From Pontivivens sp032464575 (GTDB lineage Bacteria > Pseudomonadota > Alphaproteobacteria > Rhodobacterales > Rhodobacteraceae): DNA of 64,000 nucleotides. Of the stretch, positions 38,958 to 50,623 are shown in pieces. The DNA is taken from assembly GCA_032464575.1 (NCBI GenBank), contig JAWDKM010000003.1, forward strand, positions 496,001 through 560,000. Direction: 5' to 3'. Each line of letters starts with the position of its first letter. Position 1 is the first letter of the stretch. The position numbers and the translations under genes are program-made. The notes beneath the pieces are model-generated. The model searched no databases. It was not told the origin of the DNA and saw nothing but the letters and a program-made list of their open reading frames with translations.

Positions 38958-38972
38958 GTTCCGTATATGTTC
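38958..38972 (+). promoter_or_regulatory. LexA (SOS) box between ssb and uvrA
   Basis: GTTC-CGTATAT-GTTC is an exact copy of the alphaproteobacterial LexA consensus GTTC-N7-GTTC, 70 bp upstream of uvrA and 131 bp upstream of the divergent ssb start. Confidence 0.88.
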
Positions 38973-39041
38973 TATGGTAACGCCGCCTCGGATGTCTAGA
39001 TGTAGCGCTTGGGCAAACGAATGCGCGAGGCGGAGGGTGGC

Positions 39042-41918
<2,877 letters not shown>

Positions 41919-41990
41919 CGTCGCCCTGATGGCCTTCATCCGCCGCGTGTTCTATGATCGCGGCAGATGAAGGCCAACGAGGGGCTCGCC

Positions 41991-42692
41991 ATGACCGGCT
42001 CGCCGCCGAAGTTCGACGGACCCAACCGCGCCTACCGCGATGCCGTGGGCCGCATGAAGGTGGTGGAGGAGGACGGCGCGCGCCGGGTCCTCTACGAAGA
42101 CGAGACCGGCTTTCGCTACGACCTCTACCGCGAGGTCCAGAACCTCGGCAACGCCGCCAAGCTCAACCGCCAGTTCGTGACCGAGCCGCATATCCGCTGG
42201 CTCGCCCAAGCGCTGCCGAAATGGGTCGGGCCGGTGAACTCCGGCCTATGCCATGGCACCCGCCGCGGGGCGGAGCAGGGCTGGTTCGCGCAGCATCTGG
42301 CCGGGGAACCCGACATCATCGGGACCGAGATCGCGGACAGCGCGACGCAGTTTCCCCGGACCGTGCAGTGGGATTTTCACGACCCGAACCCCGACTGGAC
42401 CGGCCGCTTCGATTTCGTCTACTCGAATTCCTGGGACCACGCCTTCGATCCGGAGCGGGCCTTCTCGACCTGGATCGACCAGCTCCGGCCGGGCGGCGCG
42501 ATGCTCCTCGACTTCACACCCGCGCACCGCTCTTCCCACGCCAATGTCCTCGACCCGTTCGGGATTGAGCTCGACCCGCTCTGCCGGATGCTGGACCGCG
42601 TGGCGGGGGAGCGCGGCAAGGTGCGCCGCGTGATCCGGGCAGGGCGCAGCCCGGACCTGATGGCGCATGTCATCCGCTTCCAGCGCGGCTAG
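41991..42692 (+). CDS. Class I SAM methyltransferase-like protein of unknown role
   Basis: A protein of 233 aa (241 if the ATG at 41967 is used; AGGGG six to eight bases upstream favours 41991). The core GLCHGTRRGAEQGWF..IGTEIADSATQ..WDFHDPNP..FDFVYSNSWDHAFDPERAF..WIDQLRPGGAMLLDF follows the order of a Rossmann SAM methyltransferase, with a degenerate glycine motif and an acidic residue after strand 2. The target is unknown and the catalytic state uncertain. It follows uvrA on the same strand. Confidence 0.6.
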   Translation: MTGSPPKFDGPNRAYRDAVGRMKVVEEDGARRVLYEDETGFRYDLYREVQNLGNAAKLNRQFVTEPHIRWLAQALPKWVGPVNSGLCHGTRRGAEQGWFAQHLAGEPDIIGTEIADSATQFPRTVQWDFHDPNPDWTGRFDFVYSNSWDHAFDPERAFSTWIDQLRPGGAMLLDFTPAHRSSHANVLDPFGIELDPLCRMLDRVAGERGKVRRVIRAGRSPDLMAHVIRFQRG

Positions 42693-42699
42693 GCGCCGG

Positions 42700-43041
42700 T
42701 CACTCGCCTGCCCGCGGGTCGGCGAAGATGTCCATAACGACGTAGTTCTCCACCTCCACCAGCAGGATCATCCGGCTGGCGGCCAGGCGGAAATACCCCT
42801 GGCCCTCGGGCGGCGGCCCACGGTCGATGTCCTCGTGCGCGATGGGATGCAGCGTCGCCTGCCCCCGCAGCGGCTCGCCCAGCGCGATGTGCAGGCCCAG
42901 CAGTTCGGGATAGATGCAGCCGCCGTTCGTCTGCAGGCGGGGCAGGGGACAGGCGGCCTCCTGCGCCGCGGCCGGCAGGGGAACTCCGGGCAGCAAGAGG
43001 ATCAAAAATAGTGCAAATTTGAGACTTCGTGGCGTCGGCAT
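42700..43041 (-). CDS. Small secreted protein of unknown function
   Basis: A 113-aa protein with a Sec signal peptide (MPTPRSLKFALFLILLLPGVPLPAAAQ). The mature part of about 86 residues has two Cys (ACPLP, GGCIYP) that could form a disulfide, and ends FADPRAGE. No family is recognised. It is convergent with the methyltransferase-like gene, seven bases away, and divergent from the CBS gene. Confidence 0.6.
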   Translation of the reverse strand: MPTPRSLKFALFLILLLPGVPLPAAAQEAACPLPRLQTNGGCIYPELLGLHIALGEPLRGQATLHPIAHEDIDRGPPPEGQGYFRLAASRMILLVEVENYVVMDIFADPRAGE

Positions 43042-43170
43042 GTCTTTCAAACGCGTGCCTTGCGCTTTGGATCCCGGGTCGCGCGGTCGCAGTCCGATCA
43101 CGGTTTCTTGACGGTTACCCATGCCGAGCCCCACATTAGCCAGATCGCAGGACCAAGGGGAGGCCGCGGA

Positions 43171-43605
43171 ATGCTCGTACAACACATCCTGTCCGGCAAA
43201 GGCTCGGCCGTGGAAACGATAGGCACCGATGCAACGGTGCTGGAGGCTACCGAAATTCTGTCCCATCGCAAGATCGGCGCGCTCATCGTGTCGGACGACG
43301 ACGGTGCCTCGATCCGGGGTATCCTGTCGGAGCGCGATATCGTCCGGGAGCTCGGACAGCGGGGCGCGGCGGCGCTTTCGGACAACGTCGTCGATATCAT
43401 GACGGCCAAGGTGCAGAGTTGCAGCCCCTCTGACAAGGCCGTCGAGGTGCTCACCCGCATGACCCAGGGCCGCTTCCGCCACATGCCCGTCACCGACGGC
43501 AGCCGGGTGATCGGCGTCATCTCGATCGGCGACGTCGTGAAGGCCCGCCTGGGCGAGGTGGAGAACGAGAACACGGCGCTCGCCGACATGATCCGCGGCT
43601 ACTGA
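43171..43605 (+). CDS. CBS-domain pair protein
   Basis: A 144-aa soluble protein made only of two CBS motifs (residues about 8-65 and 76-133), with LSERDIVREL and SIGDVVKARL as the typical ends of each repeat. CBS pairs bind adenosine nucleotides or SAM and act as energy sensors; the partner is unknown. GGGGAGG precedes the start at 43171. It differs from the two CBS-TM proteins near 59 kb in lacking a membrane segment. Confidence 0.87.
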   Translation: MLVQHILSGKGSAVETIGTDATVLEATEILSHRKIGALIVSDDDGASIRGILSERDIVRELGQRGAAALSDNVVDIMTAKVQSCSPSDKAVEVLTRMTQGRFRHMPVTDGSRVIGVISIGDVVKARLGEVENENTALADMIRGY

Positions 43606-43609
43606 GCGG

Positions 43610-43687
43610 GTGCCGTCCATCCGCACGGCGGCGCTCGTCGTGCTCGCTGTGCTGGTGCTCGCCAAGTGCATGCAGGCCTACGGTTGA
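43610..43687 (+). CDS. Possible 25-aa hydrophobic microprotein
   Basis: A GTG-started frame encodes VPSIRTAALVVLAVLVLAKC-MQAYG, a single potential transmembrane helix with basic N-side. It begins four bases after the CBS stop, close to GAGCGG, and ends at a TGA. Nothing else supports it; chance is a real alternative. Confidence 0.3.
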   Translation: MPSIRTAALVVLAVLVLAKCMQAYG

Positions 43688-43806
43688 AAACCCGTGGCCT
43701 GCAGGGCCCGCCGGGCGCGTTCCGGTCGTCGACACGCAACTTTCGATCTTGTGTGCGGGGTCCGATCCGCTAGGCTCCGCCGCATCTCAACGACCCCGCG
43801 AGCGCC

Positions 43807-44313
43807 ATGTCCTCCAACCGCTTCCGCACCGCACTCTACCCCGGCACGTTCGACCCGGTGACGCTCGGCCATCTCGATGTCGTGCGTCGTGCCATGACCC
43901 TGGTCGACCGCCTGGTGATCGGTGTGGCGATCAATCGCGACAAGGGCCCGCTCTTCTCCCTCGACGAGCGGGTGGCGATGATCGAGGGGGAGGCCCGTGC
44001 GCTGGCCGATGCCTCCGGCTGCGAGCTCGTGGTGCATCCGTTCGAGAACCTGCTCATCCAGTGTGCCCGCGACGTGAACGCCTCGATGATCATCCGGGGC
44101 CTGCGCGCGGTCTCCGATTTCGAATACGAATTCCAGATGGTCGGTATGAACCGCGCCATGGACGACGATATCGAGACGGTGTTCCTGATGGCCGACGCCC
44201 ACCACCAGGCCATCGCCTCCCGCCTCGTCAAGGAGATCTGCCGGCTGAGCGGGGACATTTCCTCATTCGTGCCCCCCGCGGTCGAGCGGGCCCTGAAAGA
44301 CAGGTTGATCTGA
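43807..44313 (+). CDS. coaD: Phosphopantetheine adenylyltransferase
   Basis: A 168-aa nucleotidyltransferase for the fourth step of coenzyme A synthesis: ATP plus 4'-phosphopantetheine gives dephospho-CoA. The motifs LYPGTFDPVTLGHLDVVRRA (with GHxD in place of the more common HxGH-type H-x-x-H), IIRGLRAVSDFEYEFQM and the late LVKEICRLSGDISSFVP are typical. It is followed after two bases by a small secreted-protein gene. Confidence 0.95.
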   Translation: MSSNRFRTALYPGTFDPVTLGHLDVVRRAMTLVDRLVIGVAINRDKGPLFSLDERVAMIEGEARALADASGCELVVHPFENLLIQCARDVNASMIIRGLRAVSDFEYEFQMVGMNRAMDDDIETVFLMADAHHQAIASRLVKEICRLSGDISSFVPPAVERALKDRLI

Positions 44314-44315
44314 AC

Positions 44316-44675
44316 ATGCGTGCGTTTCTCACCGCCCTCCTGATGTCCGCCGCCCTCTCCCCCGCGCTGGCCGAGACGCCGGTCTTCGACGGCGACTGGC
44401 GCAACCCCGAATTCGACTACGCAATCCGCATCTTCGGCGAGATCGGGATCGTGACCCAGGCGGACTCTGCCGTCTTCTCGCAGGGCGACGTGGTGCTGCG
44501 CCTCCCGGCCGCCGAGCCCGCCGCCGAGCCCGCTACCGAGGAGGAGTGCCGCGAGGGTCGCCAGCGCTTCGCCGGCGGCGACTGGGCCGAGGTGCGCGGC
44601 TGCCTCGTCCGCTCCGACACCCTGCTGCTGGAGACGGACCGCAACCAGTGGGTGCTCAGCCGCACGGGCGGCTGA
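44316..44675 (+). CDS. Small periplasmic protein of unknown function
   Basis: A 119-aa protein with a Sec signal peptide (MRAFLTALLMSAALSPALAE). The mature part includes an Ala/Glu-Pro repeat (AAEPAAEPATEEE) and two Cys (EECREG, RGCLVRS). No family recognised. Two bases after the coaD stop, so in the same transcript. Confidence 0.6.
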   Translation: MRAFLTALLMSAALSPALAETPVFDGDWRNPEFDYAIRIFGEIGIVTQADSAVFSQGDVVLRLPAAEPAAEPATEEECREGRQRFAGGDWAEVRGCLVRSDTLLLETDRNQWVLSRTGG

Positions 44676-44742
44676 ACGCGCGATGGCCATCGCCGCCGCG
44701 GCGGCATATATCTCCCCTCACCATTCAGCGAGAGGAGCCCGC

Positions 44743-45248
<506 letters not shown>

Positions 45249-45252
<4 letters not shown>

Positions 45253-45785
45253 AACGCCTGACCCTCGCCATTACGCTCCTCGCCGCGCCGCTCGCGGCGC
45301 AGGACAATCCGACCCTGGTGCTCGACACCTCCCAAGGCCCGGTGCGCATCGAGCTCCTGCCCGAGGTCGCCCCCCAGCACGTGGAGCGGATCACGACGCT
45401 GGCCGAGCAGGGCGCCTATGACGGCGTCGCGTTCCACCGCGTGATCGAGGGCTTCATGGCCCAGACCGGTGATGTGGGCTGCGGCACGGTGGATGCGACC
45501 TGCCCGGCGGGCACCGGCGGCTCCGACCTGCCGGACCTTCCGGCCGAGTTTTCCGACATCTCCTACGAGGTGGGCGTCGTGGGGATGGCCCGCACCGCCG
45601 ATCCGAACTCGGCGAACTCCCAGTTCTTCATCATGACGGAGGCCGCCCCCCACCTGAACGGCCAGTACACGGTCGTGGGCCGGGTGCTCGACGGCATGGA
45701 CGCGGTCAACGCGCTGGAAAAGGGCGCGGGCCAGTCCGGCGCCGTCGCCAATCCCGACCGGATCGAGAGCGCATCAGTCGAGTAA
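45249..45785 (+). CDS. Periplasmic peptidyl-prolyl isomerase (cyclophilin)
   Basis: A 178-aa cyclophilin with a signal peptide (MKRLTLAITLLAAPLAAQ). It is a tandem paralog of the upstream gene, sharing FHRVI-GFMAQTGDV and DPNSANSQFFI. In the loop after GDV the cytosolic HGKEGGNPNR is replaced by CGTVDATCP, adding a Cys pair that could form a disulfide in the oxidising periplasm. ATGA overlap with the upstream gene means both folds are made from one message. Confidence 0.93.
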
Positions 45786-45793
45786 AGGCAGAA

Positions 45794-45821
45794 GGGCCGC
45801 CCGGTTCCCCGCGGGCGGCCC
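45794..45821. terminator. Terminator hairpin after the cyclophilin pair
   Basis: GGGCCGCCCG-gttccccg-CGGGCGGCCC, a perfect 10-bp stem between the convergent cyclophilin and membrane-protein genes, without a long U tract. Confidence 0.6.
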
Positions 45822-45862
45822 CTCGCCATCGCCGCGCCATCCCAGCGCGGCCATGTCGTCGC

Positions 45863-46381
45863 TCAGGCAGGCTGCGCCGCGGCCAGGGTCACGAACCGGC
45901 CCGACCGCTCCCGCTGTGCCACCACGCCGGCGGTGACGAGGGCGAACAGGATGTGCCCCCACAGCGCCACCCACGTGATCCCGGTGAAGCCCAGGAAGGG
46001 CGGGTTGCCCGCGATCAGGTGCGCCATCACGTAGAGCGCGAAGATCCAGAGCACGACGCCGTAGGCCACCGCCGGCACGACCCAGCCGAGCCACGGGGCG
46101 ACGGTCTTCGCGATCGGCCGCGCGACCAGCAGCCAGCCCAGCGGATAGGCGATGACGCCCGCGAAGTAGTGCAGGAACTCCGCCCCCGGCCGGTAGCCCG
46201 CGCCGAAGATGGTGGAGATCACGGCGTTGGCCAGCGGCACCGGCGCCAGCGTCGCCTGGCCCAGCATCGGGCTGATGCTCTGGCCGTAGAAGTCGAAGGC
46301 CACGAGGCTCAGGGCACCCGCGATCAGCACGGTGGCCACGGTGTCGAGCGTCGGGGCGGGCAGGTGGTCCTTGAAGGTCAT
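45863..46381 (-). CDS. Four-helix membrane protein of unknown function
   Basis: A 172-aa inner-membrane protein with about four hydrophobic helices (VATVLIAGALSLVAFDF, FLHYFAGVIAYPLGWLLV, VVPAVAYGVVLWIFALYVMAHL, WVALWGHILFALVTAGVVA) and several buried His. No function is recognised. GGAGAG lies upstream of the ATG at 46381. Confidence 0.65.
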   Translation of the reverse strand: MTFKDHLPAPTLDTVATVLIAGALSLVAFDFYGQSISPMLGQATLAPVPLANAVISTIFGAGYRPGAEFLHYFAGVIAYPLGWLLVARPIAKTVAPWLGWVVPAVAYGVVLWIFALYVMAHLIAGNPPFLGFTGITWVALWGHILFALVTAGVVAQRERSGRFVTLAAAQPA

Positions 46382-46796
46382 CTCGTCTCTCCTCACGGGG
46401 TGGGTTGCGCGTCCGATGCCCTTCGATAAAGGCGACCGGCTGCGGCAGACCACCCCATGTTGCAGGGTCTCAAGCGGGCTTGACGCCGCGCGCGCGCCCC
46501 GTGAACCCCTGAAACATCATGACAACCGCTCACGCCCCCGTGCGCGTGGATCCCGGTCGGGGCGAGACGGCGGCGTCGCCACGGTAGCGGCCGGACCCGC
46601 ATTGGCCGCACCGACGGCGTCACCCTCCTGCGAAACCGGAGGGCCTCTCGACACACCTCACGGCGCCGAGACCGGGAACGACGCCCCGCCCGGGCGCCCC
46701 TCGGCTTTCATCTTTCCCGAAAATACGCCCGCCGGAGGCGTCCCATGGCAGATCGCGGCTGCCTCCGGCTGGGATACTTCACGCAAGAAGAAGGCG
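46382..46796. other. 415-bp gap with an inverted pair of dispersed elements
   Basis: No gene is seen. At the tyrS end a minus copy (CCCGAAAATACGCCCGCCGG, within 46707-46742) and a plus copy (GCCTCCGGCTGGGATACTTC, within 46759-46794) face each other. The rest holds the promoter of the four-helix membrane protein gene; no other structure is evident. Confidence 0.55.
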
Positions 46797-48026
46797 CTAT
46801 TCCGCCTTCACCAGCACGTGCCGCTTCTTGCCGGCGGAGAGCTTCAACGTACCGGCGACCAGCACGCCCGCGGCCGGGTCGCGCACCGGCGTGTCGTCGA
46901 TGCGCGCCCCGTTCTCCGCGATCAGGCGCTTGGCCTCCTTGCCCGACTTGGCGAGGCCCGCGGCGACGAAGAGCTGGACGACGCCCATCTCGCCGCCCGG
47001 CAGGTTCACCGTGGGCAGGTCGTCGCCGACGCCGCCCTTCTCGAACACCTCGCGGGCCGTCGCCTCGGCCGCCGCGGCCGCATCGGCCCCGTGGCAGAGG
47101 GTCGTGACCTCGTTGGCGAGCCGGATCTTGGCCGCGTTGATCTCGGAGCCCTCCAGCGCGCCGAGCCGCGCGCATTCGTCCAGCGGCAGTTCGGTGAAGA
47201 GCTTCAGGAACTTCTCCACATCCGCGTCCAGCGTGTTGCGCCAGAACTGCCAGAACTCGTAGGGGCTGAGCCGCTCCGCGTTCAGCCACACCGCCCCCGC
47301 CGCCGACTTGCCCATCTTGGACCCGTCCGCCTTGGTCAGGAGCGGCGTCGTCAGGCCGAAGACCTGCGCCTGGTTGATCCGCCGCGTCAGGTCGATCCCG
47401 TTGACGATGTTGCCCCACTGGTCCGACCCGCCCATCTGCAGCGCCACGCCGAACCGCGTGTTGAGCTCCATGAAATCGTAGGCCTGCAGCAGCATGTAGT
47501 TGAACTCGAGGAACGTGAGCGGCTGCTCCCGGTCGAGCCGCAGCCGCACGCTGTCGAAGGTCAGCATGCGGTTGATCGTGAAGTGCCGGCCATAATCTCG
47601 CAGGAAGCTCACGTAGTTCAGCTCGTCCAGCCAGTCGGCATTGTTGGGCATGAGCGCGTCGGTCGCACCCTCGCCGAAGGTCAGGTACTTCTCGAAGACC
47701 TTGCGGATGCCGGCCATGTTCGCGTCGATCTGCTCGGCGGTGAGCAGCATCCGCGCCTCGTCCTTGCCCGACGGATCGCCGATCTTCGTCGTCCCGCCGC
47801 CCATCAGCGCGATCGGCTTGTGCCCGGTCTTCTGCAGCCAGCGCAGCATCATGATCTGGATCAGCGAGCCGACATGCAGGCTGTCCGCCGTGCAGTCGAA
47901 GCCGATATAGCCCGGAACCACACCCTCCAGCAGCGCCTCGTCGAGGCCCTCCATGTCGGTGCAGTCCTGCAGGAAGCCGCGCTGCAGCATCACCTGCAGG
48001 AAGTCGCTTCTGGGCTGGTAGGTCAT
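46797..48026 (-). CDS. tyrS: Tyrosyl-tRNA synthetase
   Basis: A 409-aa class I aminoacyl-tRNA synthetase that charges tRNA-Tyr. The HIGH-equivalent is HVGSL at residue 51; the KMSKS loop is SKMGKSAAGAV; tyrosine recognition is in LLQAYDFMEL and MGGSDQWGNI. An S4 RNA-binding domain closes the protein (SGKEAKRLIAENGARIDD). The start MTYQPRSDF at 48026 fits the family; in-frame ATGs at 48035 and 48044 also exist. Divergent from anmK. Confidence 0.95.
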   Translation of the reverse strand: MTYQPRSDFLQVMLQRGFLQDCTDMEGLDEALLEGVVPGYIGFDCTADSLHVGSLIQIMMLRWLQKTGHKPIALMGGGTTKIGDPSGKDEARMLLTAEQIDANMAGIRKVFEKYLTFGEGATDALMPNNADWLDELNYVSFLRDYGRHFTINRMLTFDSVRLRLDREQPLTFLEFNYMLLQAYDFMELNTRFGVALQMGGSDQWGNIVNGIDLTRRINQAQVFGLTTPLLTKADGSKMGKSAAGAVWLNAERLSPYEFWQFWRNTLDADVEKFLKLFTELPLDECARLGALEGSEINAAKIRLANEVTTLCHGADAAAAAEATAREVFEKGGVGDDLPTVNLPGGEMGVVQLFVAAGLAKSGKEAKRLIAENGARIDDTPVRDPAAGVLVAGTLKLSAGKKRHVLVKAE

Positions 48027-48096
48027 CGCTCTCATCCATTGCATCGCAAAAGGCCCGCGATGTATGCCCGTTGGAATCGGGGAAGGGAAGGGCGAC

Positions 48097-49203
48097 ATGC
48101 GTGCATTGGGCTTGATGAGCGGCACCTCGATGGACGGGGTGGACGCCGCGCTGCTGGACACCGACGGCGAGACGATCTTCGGCTTCGGCGAGAGCGGCTT
48201 TCGCGCCTTTTCCGACGAGGAGCGCGAGGTGCTCGCCGCCGCACAGGGCCTCTGGCCGGGCGAAAGCCCCAACCTGCTCGGCTCCGCCGCCGAGGTGATC
48301 CATGCCGCCCATGCCGAGGCCATCGCCGGGGTCGCCGGCGCGGAGCTGGTGGGATTTCCGGGCCAGACGCTGATCCACGCCCCGCGCGAGGGGCGCACGC
48401 ACCAGATCGGCGACGGTGCGCGGCTGGCCGAGGAGCTGGGCCTGCCGGTGGTCTGGGACTTCCGCTCCGACGACGTGCGCGCGGGCGGGCAGGGTGCGCC
48501 GCTCGCCCCCTTCTTCCACCACGCCTGCGCGCGGTGGGCGGGACTGGCGGAGCCGGTGTGCTTCCTCAATCTCGGCGGCGTAGGCAATGTGACGTGGCTC
48601 GACCCGCGGGTGGAGGATCCGGCCGATCCCGCGGCGATGATCGCCTTCGACACGGGGCCCGCGAACGCGCTGATCGACGATTTCACCAAGCGCCGGACGG
48701 GCGAGCGCATGGATGTCGGCGGCTCGCTCGCCGCCTCCGGCGTGCCGGACATGGAGCTGATCGCGGCGCATGAGGAGCCCTTCTTCGCAGAGGAGCCGCC
48801 GAAGTCACTGGATCGCAACGGTTTTCGCTGGCTGGTCGACGCGGTGGACGCGATGGGCGATGCGGACGGTGCCGCGACCCTCACCGCCTTCACCGTCCAC
48901 TCGGTCCGCGAGGCGCTGCCACACCTGCCGAGCCTGCCGTCGCGCTGGCTGATCTGCGGCGGCGGGCGGCACAACATGCGGATGATGCAGGGATTGTCCG
49001 AGGCACTCTACGTTCCGGTCGAGCCGGTGGAGGCCATCGGCCTCGACGGCGACATGCTGGAGGCGCACGCCTTCGCCTACCTCGCGGTCCGCGTGCTGCG
49101 CGGCCTGCCGACCTCCGCACCGGGTACGACCGGATGCCGCGCGCCGGTCAGCGGCGGACGGGTCTCGGAGCCGTCCGTTTCGAAGGTCGCCGCGCGGTTC
49201 TGA
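48097..49203 (+). CDS. anmK: Anhydro-N-acetylmuramic acid kinase
   Basis: A 368-aa sugar kinase of the ASKHA fold that phosphorylates and opens 1,6-anhydro-MurNAc during cell-wall recycling. Motifs: LGLMSGTSMDGVDAALL at the N-terminus, FPGQTLIHAP, FLNLGGVGNVTWL, FDTGPANALIDDF and ICGGGRHNMRMM. GGAAGGG precedes the ATG at 48097. The anmK-tyrS divergent pair is common in Rhodobacterales. Confidence 0.95.
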   Translation: MRALGLMSGTSMDGVDAALLDTDGETIFGFGESGFRAFSDEEREVLAAAQGLWPGESPNLLGSAAEVIHAAHAEAIAGVAGAELVGFPGQTLIHAPREGRTHQIGDGARLAEELGLPVVWDFRSDDVRAGGQGAPLAPFFHHACARWAGLAEPVCFLNLGGVGNVTWLDPRVEDPADPAAMIAFDTGPANALIDDFTKRRTGERMDVGGSLAASGVPDMELIAAHEEPFFAEEPPKSLDRNGFRWLVDAVDAMGDADGAATLTAFTVHSVREALPHLPSLPSRWLICGGGRHNMRMMQGLSEALYVPVEPVEAIGLDGDMLEAHAFAYLAVRVLRGLPTSAPGTTGCRAPVSGGRVSEPSVSKVAARF

Positions 49204-49273
49204 ACGGCCCCGGACCGGTTGCATCCCGAAACGACCGTCCCGGCCGCAGAGCCGGGACCGCTCGCTCAACGAC

Positions 49274-49313
49274 GTGTTACAGATTTTCGGGCTTCACGCG
49301 AAATCTGTCACAT
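49274..49313. repeat. TGTTACAG palindrome A
   Basis: GTGTTACAGATTT (49274-49286) and AAATCTGTCACAT (49301-49313) pair at 11 of 13 positions. First of two similar elements between the convergent anmK and UbiH-type genes. Confidence 0.6.
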
Positions 49314-49335
49314 ATAGAGCGAATGGAGAAAGACC

Positions 49336-49360
49336 CCGGATCAGGTCCGGGGTGGTCCCA
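49336..49360. terminator. CCGGA hairpin between the two palindromes
   Basis: ACCCCGGA-tcagg-TCCGGGGT, a perfect 8-bp stem of the REP type common in alphaproteobacteria, located between palindromes A and B. Confidence 0.5.
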
Positions 49361-49383
49361 AGCAGAGCACCGCGCCGGGACCG

Positions 49384-49427
49384 ACATGTTACAGTTTTGA
49401 GCCCCCATCCGAAAAGCTGTAACACGT
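49384..49427. repeat. TGTTACAG palindrome B
   Basis: TGTTACAG (49387-49394) and CTGTAACA (49417-49424) pair perfectly and are extended by TTTT/AAAA inside and AC/GT outside. It ends at the stop codon of the UbiH-type gene. Confidence 0.65.
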
Positions 49428-50614
49428 CAAAGCCCCATCCCGGTCCGCATCGCGACCTTCTTCACCGGACCCAGCCCCGCGAGAACCCGGAGCCCCTGAC
49501 GCCGCAGGTCACGCAGCGCCTGCACGTCCGTCATCGCGGCGCGGTTGAGCAGTTCGACGCCGCGTTCGCGCAGTGCGATGTCGGCGCGCCGCGCCTTGGC
49601 GTAGTCCTCCAGCATCTCGTCCGAGCCGAGCGCATGGCGCCCCGCCGCGTCGATCAGCGCGCGGATATCGGCGAAGGAGGTGTTGAGCCCCTGCGCGCCG
49701 ATCGGCGGCATCACGTGCGCGGCCTCGGCGATCAGCGCCGTGTGCGGCCCGATAAGCCCTTGGGATTCCTGCGAAATGATCGGCCAGACCCGCCGCGGGC
49801 TTTCGAGCGTCAGCGGCCCGAGCACATGGCAGGAGCGGGTCGTCGCCTCGGCCGCAAAGGTCTCGGCATCCATCTCCATCAGCGCCGCTGCCTTCGGCCC
49901 GGTTTCCATCCACACCACAGCGGAGCGGTGGCCCCCCTCGGGGTCATCGGGCAGGGGAACCAGCGTGAACGGCCCGCCCGTGCGGTGCAGCTCGATCGAG
50001 ATCCCCTGATGCGGCAGGTCGTGCCCCACGGCGAAGACGACCGCCTTCTGCCCGTAGCGCACCGTGCGCACATCGATGCCAAGTGCCTCGCGCACAAGGG
50101 AATTTCGGCCATCCGCTCCGATCAGCAGATCACAGCGCCAGCGTGAGCCGTCATCGAGCGAGACCAGCGCGTGGCCCGTCCGCGGCAGCACGTTCGCGAC
50201 CCCGGTGCCAAGCCGCAGCTCCAACCCCTCCATCGCTTCCGCATGGGCCGTCATCTCGCGCCGCAGCACGTAGTTCGGGACGTTCCAGCCGAAGAGATTT
50301 TGCCCGATCTCGGTCGCGACGAAATCCGCGCTCTCGCGTATCTCGTTGATCTCGCCACCGGAATCGCAAAGCCGCATCACCGCGAGCTCCGCCGCCTCGG
50401 GCGCCAGCCGATCCCAGAGCCCGACCTCCCGCATCATCTCCACCGCCGGCATCAGGAAGGCGGTCGAGCGCAGGTCCGAGCCGTCGGCATCGCGATCCGT
50501 CACCGGCGGCACGGGATCGACGCACAGCACCGATTGCCCGCGGTGGGCGAAGGCCATGGCGGCCATCAGGCCGGCGACCCCGCCACCGGCCACGATCACG
50601 TCTATCTGGTCCAT
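49427..50614 (-). CDS. UbiH/UbiF/COQ6-family FAD monooxygenase
   Basis: A 395-aa flavoprotein hydroxylase of the ubiquinone-synthesis family. The FAD dinucleotide motif is IVAGGGVAGLMAAMAF; the DG motif is LLIGADGRNSLVREALGI; the GD-like motif is AHVMPPIGAQGLNTSFADI. It likely hydroxylates the polyprenyl-phenol ring in ubiquinone synthesis; which position (UbiH, UbiF or broad UbiL type) cannot be decided. It is nine bases downstream of the nucleotidase gene. Confidence 0.88.
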   Translation of the reverse strand: MDQIDVIVAGGGVAGLMAAMAFAHRGQSVLCVDPVPPVTDRDADGSDLRSTAFLMPAVEMMREVGLWDRLAPEAAELAVMRLCDSGGEINEIRESADFVATEIGQNLFGWNVPNYVLRREMTAHAEAMEGLELRLGTGVANVLPRTGHALVSLDDGSRWRCDLLIGADGRNSLVREALGIDVRTVRYGQKAVVFAVGHDLPHQGISIELHRTGGPFTLVPLPDDPEGGHRSAVVWMETGPKAAALMEMDAETFAAEATTRSCHVLGPLTLESPRRVWPIISQESQGLIGPHTALIAEAAHVMPPIGAQGLNTSFADIRALIDAAGRHALGSDEMLEDYAKARRADIALRERGVELLNRAAMTDVQALRDLRRQGLRVLAGLGPVKKVAMRTGMGL

Positions 50615-50623
50615 GGGTCTTAT

